64,000 nucleotides of DNA from Larimichthys crocea (lineage: Eukaryota > Chordata > Actinopteri > Sciaenidae), in assembly GCF_000972845.2 (NCBI RefSeq), contig NC_040018.1, forward strand, positions 2,957,632 through 3,021,631. Reading direction: 5' to 3'. The notes beneath the pieces were generated by a model, which saw only the letters and a list, made by a program, of their open reading frames with translations, did no database searches and was not told where the DNA came from. Each line of letters begins with the position of its first letter. Position 1 is the first letter of the stretch. A program made the position numbers and the translations under genes. This document shows, piece by piece, positions 1-16,500 of the stretch.

Positions 1-21
1 GTTACTGACTTTCTTCAGCTG

Positions 22-493
22 TTTCTGAAGGACTGTTTTTCATTTATTTGTCGCCTATAATCATGGCAGAGTGTTCATATATGCATTCATGTTCATATTA
101 TACATTCTTAATGGAACTAAATAAGTAAAAACACCTATTATTATTATTAATAATAATACTCCTTCTGTTGCTACTACTAGTCCTAGGCGGTGTTTTAAGA
201 TCTGCTTGACAGTACTTTGCGTTTTAATTTATTAACTCGGTGTGTAAGCATCTGTATGAAACCATAAACGGTGGTGTGAGAAGTATAGATCTTATATAAT
301 ATTCACATAATAAAAATGAGTGAGCGCGTACTAAACGATAAGCTCTCATACAGGAGTTTACAGTCGACTTTGTTTTGATATTTCTGTAGGACTATTCCAT
401 TTATTTGTCACATATTATCATAACAGAGCAGTCATAGTGTTCATGTATAAATTCCTGTTCCTATTATAAAATTACTAATGTAACTAAATAAGC

Positions 494-531
<38 letters not shown>

Positions 532-1390
532 TTGAAGGGTTGTTGTTATACTGGTGCTGCTGCTACTACTACAACAGCAATAAGAAATAAATAGTGTTAG
601 ATTAATAGTGGCAGATCTGGTCAACAGCATACATAGCATTTCATTTAAATTCAGATGTTGTGTAATCAGTGGTGTGAGATGTATAGATGCTTTACTTTTG
701 TAAATATAGCAATTACACACATTAGCAGCACACCTTTGACTGCAAATCACACTGTAAGCTCTCATACTTTAGTGTACAGTCAACTTTGTTTAGATATTTC
801 TGAAGGACTGTTTATTTGGCACATTATCATACCACAACAGTTATAGTGTTATTATGTATTTGTATGTTCATGTTATATATTCGTAATGGAACTAAATAAG
901 TAATAATAATACTGATAACACTCCTTATTGTTGTTCTAAGACTGCTGCTGCCACTACTAATGATAATGATAATAATAATGAACCATGAAGCATACACAGT
1001 TTTATGACACTTATATTTTATCTATTTCTGAAGGACTAAAAGAAGAACTATTCTATTCACTTGTCACAGATAGTCATAACAGTAAAATGCATTTTCATGA
1101 GCCATTCTTAAGGGACAGTAGCAGCAGTATAACAACAACAATGGTAATAAGGAATCAATTGTTTTATGATCTGCTCGAACTTTTGATTTGTTTTTCTTTT
1201 TAATTTAATTTAAATGTGTAATCAGTCTTATGAAATCATAAACAGTGGTGCGAGAAATATCCTTTACTTTTGTTGAACTATTTCTAGGATGGAAGGACTG
1301 TTGAATTCATTTGTCACACAATCAGAATAATTATAGTGAAATGTATTTCTATGAGAGCCTGCTGTACATTCTGTTGTTTCTGGTCAATCC
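22..1390 (+). repeat. Degenerate long-unit tandem repeat in anp32a intron 1
   Basis: A core resembling tttctgaaggactg followed by an atttgtcac-like segment recurs at about 22, 381, 797, 1025 and 1281, with spacings of about 359, 416, 228 and 256. A second shared block (gtgtaatcag, a tgaaatcataaa-like part, then gtggtgtgag) recurs near 241, 659 and 1215. Most units also carry TAA or TGC triplet runs. Copies are diverged, so this is an old tandem array. Confidence 0.8.
495..529 (+). repeat. (TAA)n microsatellite
   Basis: About eleven TAA triplets inside the second unit of the intron 1 tandem array. Confidence 0.9.
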
Positions 1391-1633
1391 TGAGCCAATT
1401 TTAACAAATTTATACACAGCTGTGCAGTTCTGTATATAGTAATGGAATATATTTTACAAGCTGATTATGTGTTTTGTACGGGGAAACCTTAACTTCAAAA
1501 TAATTGGTAACTCTAGTGGTTAAAAAAAAGTAAATAATCTCCCTCTGAGTAGAAGCAAAGTAGAGAAGAAGCTGCAGAAAAGGCTTTAAGGTAAAACGAG
1601 GGTAAATCATCCTCTGTCTAGATAAACACTTAA

Positions 1634-3966
<2,333 letters not shown>

Positions 3967-4912
3967 GACTCCTCTTGAAGCTGAGTTGTGAACTGTTTTG
4001 AACTTGTATCTCCCAGTCACTTCCCAACAACCCCATGTATTCCCCCCTCCCGCCCCCAGTTTCATATTGCAGTAGGAGTGGTTTTTGTTATTGGCCAGTC
4101 AGGTAGACGGGGTTGTCTGGAGAAATAAGTTAAATTTATGTACCTTTGATGCTCCCGTGTTCCAGTCTTTACGGTCCACTTTTAACTGCTTTGTGGACAA
4201 TAATTTTTGTATTATCAAATAATAGCAAAGATAAACCTTTTTAAGAAATGTTTTTGTTTTCTCACCGTTTGTGTAAGACCAGTTTCTGATGACTTATGTA
4301 TTTTAAGCCCCCCCCCCCCCTTCAAAAGAAAAATACAAAAAGTAACAAAAAGAGTGCATGTCTAATACATTTTAAAGTCAACTACTGGATTTCATGTATG
4401 GCTGTCCTCTCCTTGTCTTAAACTTATTTTTGCATTGTATTTTTTTTTTTCTTCGTTTGTTTGTTTTTTCTGAAATGTAAGTTATGTATTTGTAGTGTCA
4501 CCAGTATGCCAATACTCTCTGCTGTCCTGGTGTGAAACTTCTGTCTGAACATGCACAGTGTGACCCCTCACAGGGCATATTTTTAAATCATAGCAAAAAA
4601 ATGTCTGCCCTTGTCAAAGCTGCTCCTCCTCCTTAAACCCTCAGCTTTGATAGTTCGGAAATTACGTGTTCTTGTAAATAATGACCAAATCTATTTTTTT
4701 GTATTCTCTTTGATGATGGCAGACATTGAACAGACAACTGAGGTGAAACTATGAATTGTAATAAGATATTAAATATGTATGCTGCTTTATCTAAAATACG
4801 CAGTGTGAAATTTCTTGAATTTGAACATAACTTTGTATGCATAATCTTTCCATGAAGAGAAATGTTACAACATACAGAACTCATGATTGCTTTTTTTTTT
4901 CCTCCATGTTTT

Positions 4913-4913
<1 letters not shown>

Positions 4914-4978
<65 letters not shown>
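4914..4978 (+). repeat. 65-nt T homopolymer
   Basis: An uninterrupted run of about 65 T inside the anp32a 3' UTR, preceded by a shorter interrupted T run. It could be the reverse-strand poly(A) tail of an inserted retroposon, but I see no recognisable element body beside it. Its length in the assembly may be inaccurate. Confidence 0.9.
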
Positions 4979-5247
4979 CTGTGACACGCAGGTGGCAATG
5001 TTTGAATTTGTGGTGGTAGTGTAGAGAAGTGCTTGATTATAAATGGAAAAGTTACAGCCGCATCTTTATGTGCATTGAAAATTTATTGTTTTTCAAAGTG
5101 TAAACTCTGGAAAAAGGTCAGTTATTTGGACTTTTGTTTTCATGATTATACGTAATGGTCAAATTGGCCTACCTCAGTGATTTTTCACTCCATGTTAAAT
5201 CCACTGTCATCAGCCAAATTGTTTCTTTTTTCCCTCCCATTCACTTC

Positions 5248-5253
5248 AATAAA
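5248..5253 (+). terminator. anp32a: poly(A) signal AATAAA of anp32a
   Basis: First canonical plus-strand AATAAA downstream of the anp32a stop. It is followed by a T-rich segment. An upstream ATTAAA (4768-4773) could be used instead. Confidence 0.55.
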
Positions 5254-5270
5254 TCCCTTTTATATATGTT

Positions 5271-7376
5271 TTGATTTGTTGTGGTCCTTGTCAAGTCAAA
5301 GAATTCCAGTTTTAGCTCACTGATCCAGGATGCAACGATGTTCCAGTTAATTTTATACTGAACAAGACTTGCAGTACAACCAAAGACCAAACTAACCTTT
5401 TTTCCTCCAAACACAAGTTCAATCTGCAAAGAGCGTTTCAATCATTTTAAAAGCATAAAAGCTGTTACCCCTCCTTGCCAAAAAAACGAACAGTTTAGTG
5501 GTTGATTTTAGTTCTCAGTACACCTACATGATAGGCCCTGACATCATATTACTCCAGCCACAACTTCACCTGTCTCTCCACTGCTGCCGATCTGTCTCTG
5601 GTAGATCCTTTTCCTGACCGTCTACTTTCACTGTGTCCTGTTTAGAAAAATTACCACAAATATATCAGTGGTTTTCTGACTGTTTCAGCTGACGCTAAAC
5701 AGCTTTTGACCTTCACGTCCCCACTCTGATGTGATCAGGGGCAACTTGTGCCCTTCAGTCCTTAACTTACTTTTGACTTACACCGGGTATAAATTCCTTT
5801 CTTGCAAACAGCTGATTCATCTTTCCTTTTCTTAGTGCATCGAGAGCAGAATCAGTAATAAGACAAGGCTGAATATGATTGGGCCTGGATTAAAAGACAC
5901 ATGGCATGTTTAGCAGCATATTTTTTGGTAACTTCTTTAACCTGGCTGGTAGATTAAAGCCAATCAAATATTAATCTAGTCCCCACTTCTCTTAAATTGG
6001 CATTTTAAACTGCAATTTAGCCTAGTCTGTTGATGGTACAAATGCAGAAGGAGAGGCAGATGACCTGGAGTCTCTAGGGCAAAATTACACATCTACAGGT
6101 AAACACGTTTCAGTAATAGTGATATACTTAGTTTAAATGTGAAAGGATGGTTATTATTACAGTTTTCTGCACTGTTAGGAATAGGCAAGAATACATTTTT
6201 ATAACTTATCGGAAGTTATGCTGTTGGAGTCAAAGAACTAATACCGCTTACGGTACAGTTTCACACAAATCTTGCATCAGAAACATTCAGCAAAAATCTA
6301 TCAAGCATCACAATCATTACTTGCGCAGCCACATCATACAAAAAACAATGGGATTAACAAATAGATGTTATTAGCTGAAAAGGTAAAATGTGACAAATAA
6401 ATAGAAGCAAATATACATTACCCCCCATCCTCTAAATTAGCCCTAAAAACCAATAACAGCCAGCAAAGCTTCCCTTGAGACTATATTCGAGTAGTTATCC
6501 ATGTCCACCACCTTGGATCCATGTTCTCCCGCTGCTTTCCCACTATTTAAAAAAATATAGAAATACTTTAAGTGAGTGAACTATCCACTTTCCTCGGGAA
6601 GAAAAGACTGCTTTTATGTAGCTATAGGTAAGTACTGTGAAGTAAATGTACAGCCAACAACATCTGTAGGTGAGAAAAGAAGCTACGGGATAAGCAGCTC
6701 TGCGGAGAAAAACATGATCCATCGTCTGCGAAATAGCTCGTCTCTTCTGTCGGTCGCAAAAACCACTTCACGTCAGCCATTTTGAGAGGATGCTGCAGCT
6801 CGCTGCAATCTGTGTCTGCAGCAGGGTGTAAGGCCTTGGGGAAGAAAAATAGAAGCCAGTGACAGTCTTTTTTATCCTCCAGTTTTGCCTCAGTACAAAA
6901 TGAGAACTAGATGACGGTTTGGTCGTTACAGGAGGATGAGTGTTGGGGCTCCTTTGCATGGTGACGTATTGCCACGTGAATGAATGGTAGGCATAGTGAG
7001 ACAAACAATAGCAATAACTGATCATAACACTTGAGAGTGTGTTGAATAAAGAATATTAGGATGTATAAACCTAGATAATACCTAAATTGATTGGATCTCA
7101 AACCTTCCCTCTCATTGATTTCATATTAAGGTGGCAATCCATGAACGCCGCCTTCCCTCTGTTACTTATTATATCCGTCATTATTACAATATTCCAGTTA
7201 AGACATTATCCAACAGTTATATTATTATTGTATGCACTATGCAGGGCAGCAGGAATGAAGTTATGATATCGTGTGACATATCAAAAAAGAGAGAGGTGGG
7301 AGGGCTCAGAAGCTCGCTGGAGGTCAGAACTGGGAGGACAAAGGAAGCAGCTTTGCCAGTCCAGGAGGCTGCGAGG
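5271..7376 (-). other. coro2b: Probable coro2b 3' UTR / space between convergent genes
   Basis: No coding region is supported. On the minus strand I find no AATAAA or ATTAAA between 5271 and 7376; the nearest AATAAA (plus-strand TTTATT) is at 5082-5087. The coro2b 3' UTR may therefore fill this space. Assignment is inferred. Confidence 0.4.
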
Positions 7377-7511
7377 TCACACGTTGTTGGGGCTAACGTT
7401 CTTCAGGTTGTTGAGCTCCAGCTCCAGCTGGCGTATTCGCACGTCCTTGGTGGTCAGCTCCTCCTTCAGCCGCCGCAACTCATCCTGCTGCCGGAAGAAC
7501 ATCCGCAGGAG
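7377..7511 (-). CDS. coro2b: coro2b coding exon 12 (coiled coil and stop)
   Basis: Residues 438-481, LLRMFFRQQDELRRLKEE to NVSPNNV, then TGA. A leucine-rich heptad pattern (QLELELNNLKN) forms the oligomerisation coiled coil. Acceptor tccacgtag. Confidence 0.97.
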   Translation of the reverse strand, partial: LLRMFFRQQDELRRLKEELTTKDVRIRQLELELNNLKNVSPNNV

Positions 7512-10500
7512 CTACGTGGAGAAAAACAACAACTCACCCACTTTAACAACCTATTTCTAATAAAATGAGGACTTTGAAGTAGAGCATCTTATCAACGGTT
7601 TCCAAGGTCAATTCGTCTGTTAATTTAACACTATAATCTTGATTCACTTGGTCCAAAAACAGGACTTACTCTGTATAACAGTACAGTCACCCCCACTGAA
7701 CACAAAGAAACAACTAAAAGAAATACCAATCCTCCTTGCTATCAATCAATACCTCCAATCAATTTAATTTTCTTTAAAAGCGTTCAATTCCCAGCATCAG
7801 TTCTTCTCATACCTCGTTCTCCGTCCTGGGTGGTACGTTCTCCAGCAGGTCAATTCCATTCACTACCATGCTCTTCTTTTCCTTCACTGGGGCTTTGAAT
7901 ACTAACTGGTTTGGCCGGCTGTAACCTTCCTTCAGGGACATCAACACTGGGTCTGTTTGCACAGAAAGAAGAAGAAAAATGATCTAAGTCTTCTTCTATC
8001 CACACAAAAGGTTTGTTTCTCTCAACTGTTATTCACAAATGTGCCAGTGAGCACACGCCAAGATAATCCATCCAAACGACAGGTGAGTCATATCAACAGC
8101 TATTTCACATCAGGCTACAGATACCATTTCTTTTTCAGGAGGACAAAGTCATGACCCGCCCTACTCTTTAATCTTTTTAAAATATTTTTGTTGTCTTTAT
8201 TCCAACAGAGACAGTTTGAGGGCAACAGGAGAGAGGGAACAACATTGAAATTGAGCCCAGTCTGCTGTGGTAGGGACTTTGAATTACTACATGGAGTGTA
8301 CGCTCTACCAGGTGGACTACCAGGGTGCCCCATGAACCATCCTACTCTGCCTCTGAGGGATTTTCCAACAAAGGAAATGAATACTAGCCAATCAGTGGCA
8401 GAGTCATGACTTTGCCCTATTGGGGAAAAATATAGTATACATAGGCCTGTGTGAAATAGCCATAGTTCAGTTCATGATAAATGTCTTTTTTCAAGTATCT
8501 TGGCAAGCAACATACATTTGAACACATTTTCATCAACCAATCCATTTCAAAGTTTACCTCTGTTGATGCCGCTCAGCCATTCACCAGCTGACAGCGCAGG
8601 TTCGATTCCTGCTGTCATTGGGTAGATGTCCTCCTGGTATGTGTCTGACTGTAAACCAGGAAACACACACATCCTCATTTTATGGATTAGATTCGGCATA
8701 GCTACAGGTCTGGAACAAAAGGTTATATTATGGTGTCTTAAACAAGGTTTCTTTGTCTCACTCACTCACCCTTCTTGGCACAATCATTGAAATGGGCTCA
8801 ATCAAACCCTTCAGCGTGACGAGCTTGTAGAAGCGAAACACCTCGCATGCTCCCACATCTAGCCCGTGCTTTGGCATCACACCTGCAGACGAGAACAGAG
8901 GCGTGTGGTGACACGGCCGTTTTGACAACATGAAATGGCTTCCAAGAATTCATGGCTAATTGGAGTCACATCAAGGTGCTGTGGTTTGACAGCACTGGAT
9001 AAGTTAGTGGAGATAATAAAAACACACTGAGGGGATATGTCAATTGATCTGGCTCTTTTTTTTTAAAGCTGTATTGAGGTCCCATCTCCACAGACTGCTA
9101 ATGTAGAGGTGAGGATGTCTCTTTCTGCTCTCAGCAGGAGAGGTCATACATCACTAATCAACAAATTACTCACCGAGTCCTTTCTGTGGCGCTGGGGACC
9201 GGAACTCCATTAGGTATTGTAAGTACGGCTTCTCTGTGGTAATCTCAAAGTATCGGATGTTGCCGTCCCCCTGTCAAAGCAGCAGAATGTGGTCATTACA
9301 TTACAGTTCAAGAAGTGGCTCTCAAACTACAGCCTCATCTTAGTTGGTGCTGTGCTCCGGAGGCTGTGCTTCTTTTAATGTCCACATTTTTAAAAGTATT
9401 GAAGATTAGAAAAGTAAAGATTATGTTTTTTAGCAACCATCTAACCAGTTCAATATAAATAACTTAAGACCTCACAGCTAATCTCCAAGTAGTCTATTGT
9501 TTAAACATGCCAATACAGTAACATGGGAAATGCGTCACTTTTCATCTTAAAAGTCAGATATTTGAAATCTTAAATCTGGGAAATGAACATTTTCTTAACG
9601 ATGATACAGAGAATGTTAATCTTGATAAACTCTGGCATTGCTGTCGATCAGACATAGACAGGTGTGTCCTAACCCTCTCGCCCTCTTTCGCTCTCGTATT
9701 CACTCATTTATTTAAATGCATCTTGCTGATGCGGTGGTCCTTGCTAGTGAATGGACAACACAAGGACGACCAGCTTGGTGTCAAATATGAGGCACAAAAA
9801 AACAAAAGACATTAATATATATTTATTATATTTATTTGACACTGACACATCAAATTTATCTTATTGTCCTCATTGACTTTGACTTGTTTGTTCTATTCAA
9901 AATGGCCCCATTTAAAAAATATTATGTAACTTACATAATGTAATTATGTAAGTTAAAAACGGCATCATTGACCTTTGTAGAATATTGCTTTGTTAATTTG
10001 TACTGATTGCCTATATCCTATTACTTCGTCAGGTGATAAGGTCAAGTGTGACTCTTGAACTGTGACCAAAATGTTTTATTATATAATCTTTCCTCTTCTA
10101 CACATTTTTACACCACAAACATCATAAAGTTTTATTATAATTATTCATAAAAATAAAAAACATTCTGTGGACTATAAATACAGTTCTAATAATTTCCTTG
10201 TTGTTGCGTGCTAACCTTTCCTGCCAGGTACAACATGTGTGTGTCAGCATCATAGAAGGGAAACAACAGTCCTGAGAGGCCGTCTATGTCCTCCTCCACA
10301 ATTGGCATGGATAAATCCTCCTGGGAAGAACAAAGCACACACACACACCCACACACACACAGGGAGTTAAATACAAACACACACTTACTCCACCCACTCT
10401 GGCATTATAGGCATGAGCCATATGGAGGTGTCGTCTGACCTGATCCCAAAGAGCAATCTGCCGGGTGTTCCAGCGAGAGACCCCCGTGGTGAGGAGTCGC

Positions 10501-13500
10501 TTCATGTTGCCCAGGAACACCACTCGGTTTACGCGGTGGTTCTTACAACAGGCTTGCTGGTGGAGCAAACAGACATAGCATAGAGTGTTTATTCTTGAGG
10601 CCTTCACATTGTTGTGACAATACAGAGAAAGCATGTGACAACTTATATTGAGCTGCATTTTTGTCATCTGGAGGTCAAGAATGAGTTCATTGGAACATTT
10701 GAAATGGATTATTAATTAGATTATTTATTATAACAGGGGACTACCCATACTCTTGTTAAATATTTTAATTAATTAAGATCTAATCATTCCAAACAGTCTT
10801 TATACTAATTACATATATATTACCTACATATCATTTACTTTTTAAATGAAACACCAAAACTCTGTTGGAATATTTGGAGGTAAATCTGTGTTTTCAGGTA
10901 CAGAATATTTTCATGATTTGTCCCTTTTCCTCTTCCTCCTGCTGCCTGGTCTTGATCACCTCCACTTGATGCAGCAGGGGTTCAACACATGGGTCTAATC
11001 AGAAACCATTTCATGGTGATCAGGCAGCAACATCATCAAGGTCAAACATTAGGTGGCTCACAAGTGGTGTGGAGCAACAACAAGAACAGTAAATCTTTCA
11101 AAAGTCTGTAGATATGCATGAATTTAATCAGAATAAATAAATAATCTTGTGAAGCTGCAGTTCCTACAGTGACCTCAAGGGGCTCAACACCAGCTGAAGA
11201 ACTAGAAAGACAATATGGCCAAAGTGCCACAATAGTTCATTGTTAAACATCTCATTCCTAAACCATGAGCAGTACTCTTCCGTTACTACGGCCTCCGCTC
11301 TTATGGTTTCAGACTTTCCAAGATTTTGGAACATGACTGCAGGATTTTCCCCCACTCAGCCACAAGAGCATCAGCGAGGTCAGGTACTGATGTTGGGCGA
11401 CAAGGCCTGGTTCCAGTTTATCCCAAACGTGTGATTGAGGTCAGGGCTCACTGTAGGCCAGTCATGTTCTTCCACACCAAACTGAGAAAATAAATTCTTT
11501 ATGGAGCTCACTTTGTCTGTCGGGGGGCATTTATGTGTTGTGGAAATACACTATTAAATATCACTGTAGGTCGATTTCACTTAATCTAAACTAATGGGCC
11601 TGGCACTTGCCATGAAGAACCGCTCCATACCGACCAGAAGTCTCCATGTACCATTATTTTTGACTTATCAGCCACAAATACATGGATACTATAATTTGAA
11701 TTCTTGTGGTAGATGAGAGGTTCAGTAGAGGTGAAACATATCATGATCATAATTACTATTCACATTTGATATAGAGTACATATGGTCAGAACATTAATAA
11801 TTTATTCAGTAGCATCAGCATCAGTAAATTAAATTTTCACGCGGCCCCCTCCCTCTCACCTGAAGGACTACCCCTGAGCGCGGCTCAATGACACGCAGCT
11901 TCTTGTCTTTGCAGCTGGTGGCCAGCAGGCTGCCGTCGGTGTTGAACGACATGCTGAGGATGACGTCAGTGTGGCAGTCAATCATTTTCACCGGCTCTCC
12001 GATCTCCAGGTTCCAGATCAGGATCTGATATAATCAGAAAGGGTTAGGTTCATTAACGTCATCCACCCTGTCATTGTCTCGTGTCCTTGTATAATTTCTA
12101 TTTTTACTTCCACTATACATGGATGAGAGAAGGCGCAGTATGTGTATAGGGTGACTGATGCGACAGTTGGGGGTGGCTGTGGGACTCCTTTTTCTTTTTC
12201 TTTTTCTAATTTTGGTTTGGATGGTGGTTTGTTTTTGATGGTTTTGATATCTTTGTGTATACAGAGAGCACTTGTATGTTGTTTATGTTTTGTTTCAAAA
12301 AAGAAAAAGAAGAAAGGGTTAGGTTGCTTTGGGCGTGGAGCTCAAATCAATGACGTGATTGTGTTGTGAGCCTGAATTTGACTTGTGAAAAAGAGTTCTT
12401 GTTTACTTATACCTCTGTAATATAAGACTGTACAATCAGCGTCCTTTCCTCGCTCCGTACAGGGAATAGTTTAGCTTTACTAACTCTGTGGTAAATGTGT
12501 TGCACATTTCTTTTAACTGAATTATCTGTTTCCTCACATTACTATGGAGCCTGGCAGGTGTCAGCGGTAACATTTGTAATAATTTGTGCGTATACTCTTT
12601 GAATTCATGAAACAGTGCTAACTGGTATTTGTCATAAGTGGCCACATGGCTTAAAATGTTTAAATATTGTGGTTCCTGTTTATGGTTTGTTGTGTAATTT
12701 CCAGTTTTCAGGTCATTTAAACGTAATTTATTTTCAACTAACTGATGAATCCAGCAACAACATCACAGAGTAATTCCTGACAATATCTAACATTTGAGTG
12801 TCTAAGAGGGAATATTTTCTTTGACCTGCTTTCAATATTAAATCATTCATACTCAGAGTGCTGTCACTATACACCGAGCTGAATCCATCTTGTTGTGTCT
12901 GGAGTTGCTAATGTTGCACCTTGTAGTCGTAGCCAGCGCTGAAGAGGATGCCGCTGCTGGTGGGGTGCCACTCGATCAGACCCACCCGTCTGCTGTGGCC
13001 ATACAGCTCCAGCACCGCCTCCGTCATGTTGCGCCTCAGACCGCCCTCTGGGATCTCCCATACTCGCACCTACCACGTCCACACACACAGAAAATATAAG
13101 TGAATACATAATGAATCAGGTGTTTGTATAGAACAGGTATTGTTTTTGTCCGAGGCCACTATTTAATATGAGCTCCAAACTACAGTCAGTATGACACAGC
13201 TAGTGATCCCTCTGATCAGAAATAGCACATGGTATCAATGCAGCCCATTGCATTAGGATTAGACTGGATTACAGCTATGGCTAGAAGCTCTGTGTTGGAC
13301 CAGAGGAGATTATCCTTCAACAAGTGAAAGTACTATAAAGGACACAGTGCGATCATGGCTTTACTATACTCAGTAGAGTAATGACAGGTGCACTTACTAG
13401 AAAAAACAGCCTACAGGGTCTTAGTATATGATGATATACATCTGAGATTAAGAGTAATAGTGACTGATGTTTGATATTTTATGTTATTCACGTCGTCAGT

Positions 13501-16500
13501 TGCTGAACAGCTAGTCACATCTGTCATTTGCCATTTTCAGGATCACAACAACAACCAGAGCTACTGCAAAGCAAAATCCAATCACAAGCTTGTGTCCAGT
13601 ACAAATGCTCTGAATCAATGCCTTCTGGGCCACTGGGCGTCAACCTCAGCATCTAACAAACCCATGATTTCACAGATGCAATATGTTTTTCCACTTCTTT
13701 TTTTTCTAATTATCTTCAATCAATCTGTTCGATAAAAGAAAGAATGGGGTCACTTACCGAGGTGTCCTCAGAGCAGGATGCTACGATGTTTTCAAAGAAG
13801 GGATTCCACTTGATATCCAGTACATTGCCTTGGTGGCCACACACTTTTGGGTAATGAGATTCCAGACGGCCAGACTGAAACAGACACACAAGGAACTCAG
13901 TCATTTTGTTTTGATTCTGAGTAGGTCACACACCACCAACTGTTTCACTGATGTTGGTGAAACTGGATCATATTTTATGGAGAAAATGTTTTCTGGTTTT
14001 CCCTTTGATGTCCTTCAGCTGCTTCCCCTCAGCTCTCTGTGATTTATAGAGTTTCCTGATGGAGAGTAAAATAAACTGCTGTAAACTACTACTGTAAACC
14101 ATAGCTGCTGCTAGTTAAGTTTGTTACTGCGAGCTCAGAGCACAGAGTTAGTGTTTGTACCACAGGAGTTTGGACCACCGAGAAGAGGAGGAGGTTTTCA
14201 GGTCCACGGCAGGGAGATGCAAATGGGGGGCAATGTCAGAATGGCCACCAAAACCAGAGCGGGCAACGTAACTGGGCAGCATAAGCAAAGGGACGACTGA
14301 GGACGAAGACAAAAAAAGGAAATAAGTCAAGAGTAAATTTGAGACTGATTTTTAGTCGTTGTCAAGAGCTTGGTGAAATAAGTAATATTATTTGTACATT
14401 ATTGAGACTTAAAACAAAATAGATCGATTATTATTTGTGTTTTTGTCTTTTGTATTCTTCACATAAAAGTGCCTGTGTGGATTTATAAAACATCCAGTGT
14501 ACTGCATCAGAAAAGGTTATTTAACAAATTATATTTGCTACTGGATGTAAGTGATGTTTTCATCTATAAAAAATCTATTCTGAGCTTCTACTGATGTGAA
14601 CATGAAAGACTAATATAATAAAAGTTGAATCACATCAGTGAGATGACTTGATAAATCCAGAGCAAAACAACACAGACCTGGATATTGTACAGGGACATCT
14701 GAGGCATCGCTGTTGTTATTGCAATAACCAGCAGAATCCACAGAGGGGCAGTGGCTCATAACAACAGATGACAGAAACCTCCTAATGTCGGTCATGATGT
14801 CATGAATGTTTGATGTCCCTTCAATCCACTGACCTCTTTTTTTATGTCCTCAGAGATTTGTTTAGGAGCGCCAGGTCATGCCTCACTGAAATCCTGAGTG
14901 TGCGCGTGTTTGCAGGCACTGTCCTCACTCAACCCTGAAGAGTCACTCTATTATGAAGCCATCACAAAGTCTATTTTCAAAAATAACATATTTGTCACTT
15001 TCAGTGAGACCTGGAAAATGTATTAACCCTCCAAAAAGATTGAAATAGTGAGTTTTCAGCCTCCGCCACACTTCAGGAGGCTAAATGGTGAAATACAAGC
15101 ATACAGGCTCGGATTTAACAGAATCATGTGCAAGTTTATAAATGGTAAATTTCGCAGCTAGTGTTTATCCATACTGATCAATATTAGCTTGCTACTGGCA
15201 AGTTAGAGCAACGAGGACACATACATACATAATATGTACATAAAAGAAAGGAAATCATTCAATAGTTAACCAGCTAAAAGGCAGCAAGCAGGAAGTCTTC
15301 CCACAGAAAAATGTTCACACTTTGCCAAAGATACTGAAGGCTTTGCTAACAAGATAAGGCACACATGCCAAATTCAATAGGAACCATCCAAAACCTGACA
15401 CTGAAGTGAAGTAGGGCATCAATTCAATCAATAAAAGAGGAAAGACAGCGTGACGAGGCAAAGACGGAAGGAAAGTTAGCACTGAAGACGCTTTTCTGGT
15501 AACTTCTGACCACGGTAAGTTCTCCATGCATGCACATGTTTCAAGAAAGTAAAGCTAATCCAAGTTTTGATGACACATTTGCTTTTTCTATAAATGTTAC
15601 AGTGACTGTGAGGTTTTAACATGGCCTCAAAACATTAATAACATGGGATCTAAGGGACTCCCTATTTAGCTGGAACTAATTACCTGCAAAGAAATCAGGT
15701 CTGCTGGGAGCTACAGGGTTCAGGGCGTCCATGAGGTATAATGAGGATAGCAGAAGAGCTCTATCCAGTGCTGAGATTTGAAACATTTTGGTTGAACAGA
15801 TATCTCTCTATCATAATTAAGAGTCAAAATTAAACCAAAAACAAAATAGATACGAAGAAAATAGATAGTTAGATTAATACTTTTTTGATCCCGAGGGAAA
15901 TTCATGAAATTCAAGTAGTGCTAACATCTATCTGGATGACTGGCAGGATAGAGACACAGACCTACGTTAGTGCTCATTGTCCCTGAGCAGCTCATTTCCT
16001 GAATCTGTGGCTCAGATGAGCACTCCTGGTGATGCACAGATGTGCAGGGCCGGTACCAACAGCTCCAGTACACCACACCCTGAGTGCTACCAGCTCTTAT
16101 TAATCTGTAATTCCCAATAAATCCTAATTAACGAGGTTTACCGCGGCTGTTCCGTGGTTACAATATTACAACAGTACATCCTATTGGAACAGCAGCACAG
16201 GAGATTATTGTTGACTCCTCTGGCTATAACATGTAATAATGTTAACAGGAGGAAATGAACAACTGTTGTGGATTCAATAACACAAGTGCAATACTTGCAA
16301 TTGTGTCTTTTCTCTCTTGCTGTCGCAGTCAAGAATTTACTGTTGTTGTTGCAGCTGATTCAAAACGCCATCAATCTCAGAGAGCAGAGGAAGTTATTAT
16401 TCACACATCCTCCCATATTGCTGGCCACTCGTTAACCTAAAAAAGAACACGCTGAGTCATGTTTATCAAGTTGAATTGATATTCTGCTGCTGTGGTGTAT

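Larger units (their letters stand above)
3967..5270 (+). other. anp32a: anp32a 3' UTR
   Basis: AT-rich sequence after the stop with no supported ORF. A canonical AATAAA lies at 5248-5253 and an ATTAAA variant at 4768-4773, giving possible long and short transcript ends. The region contains a C run near 4310 and the very long T run at 4914-4978. The end coordinate is inferred from the signal. Confidence 0.6.

Noticed and set aside
4633..5019. Open frames of poly-Lys (minus) and poly-Phe (plus)
   Set aside because: They arise only from the T homopolymer in the anp32a 3' UTR.
10284..10667. 127-codon minus-strand frame
   Set aside because: It reads through coro2b exon 6 into both flanking introns; only 10440-10556 is exon.
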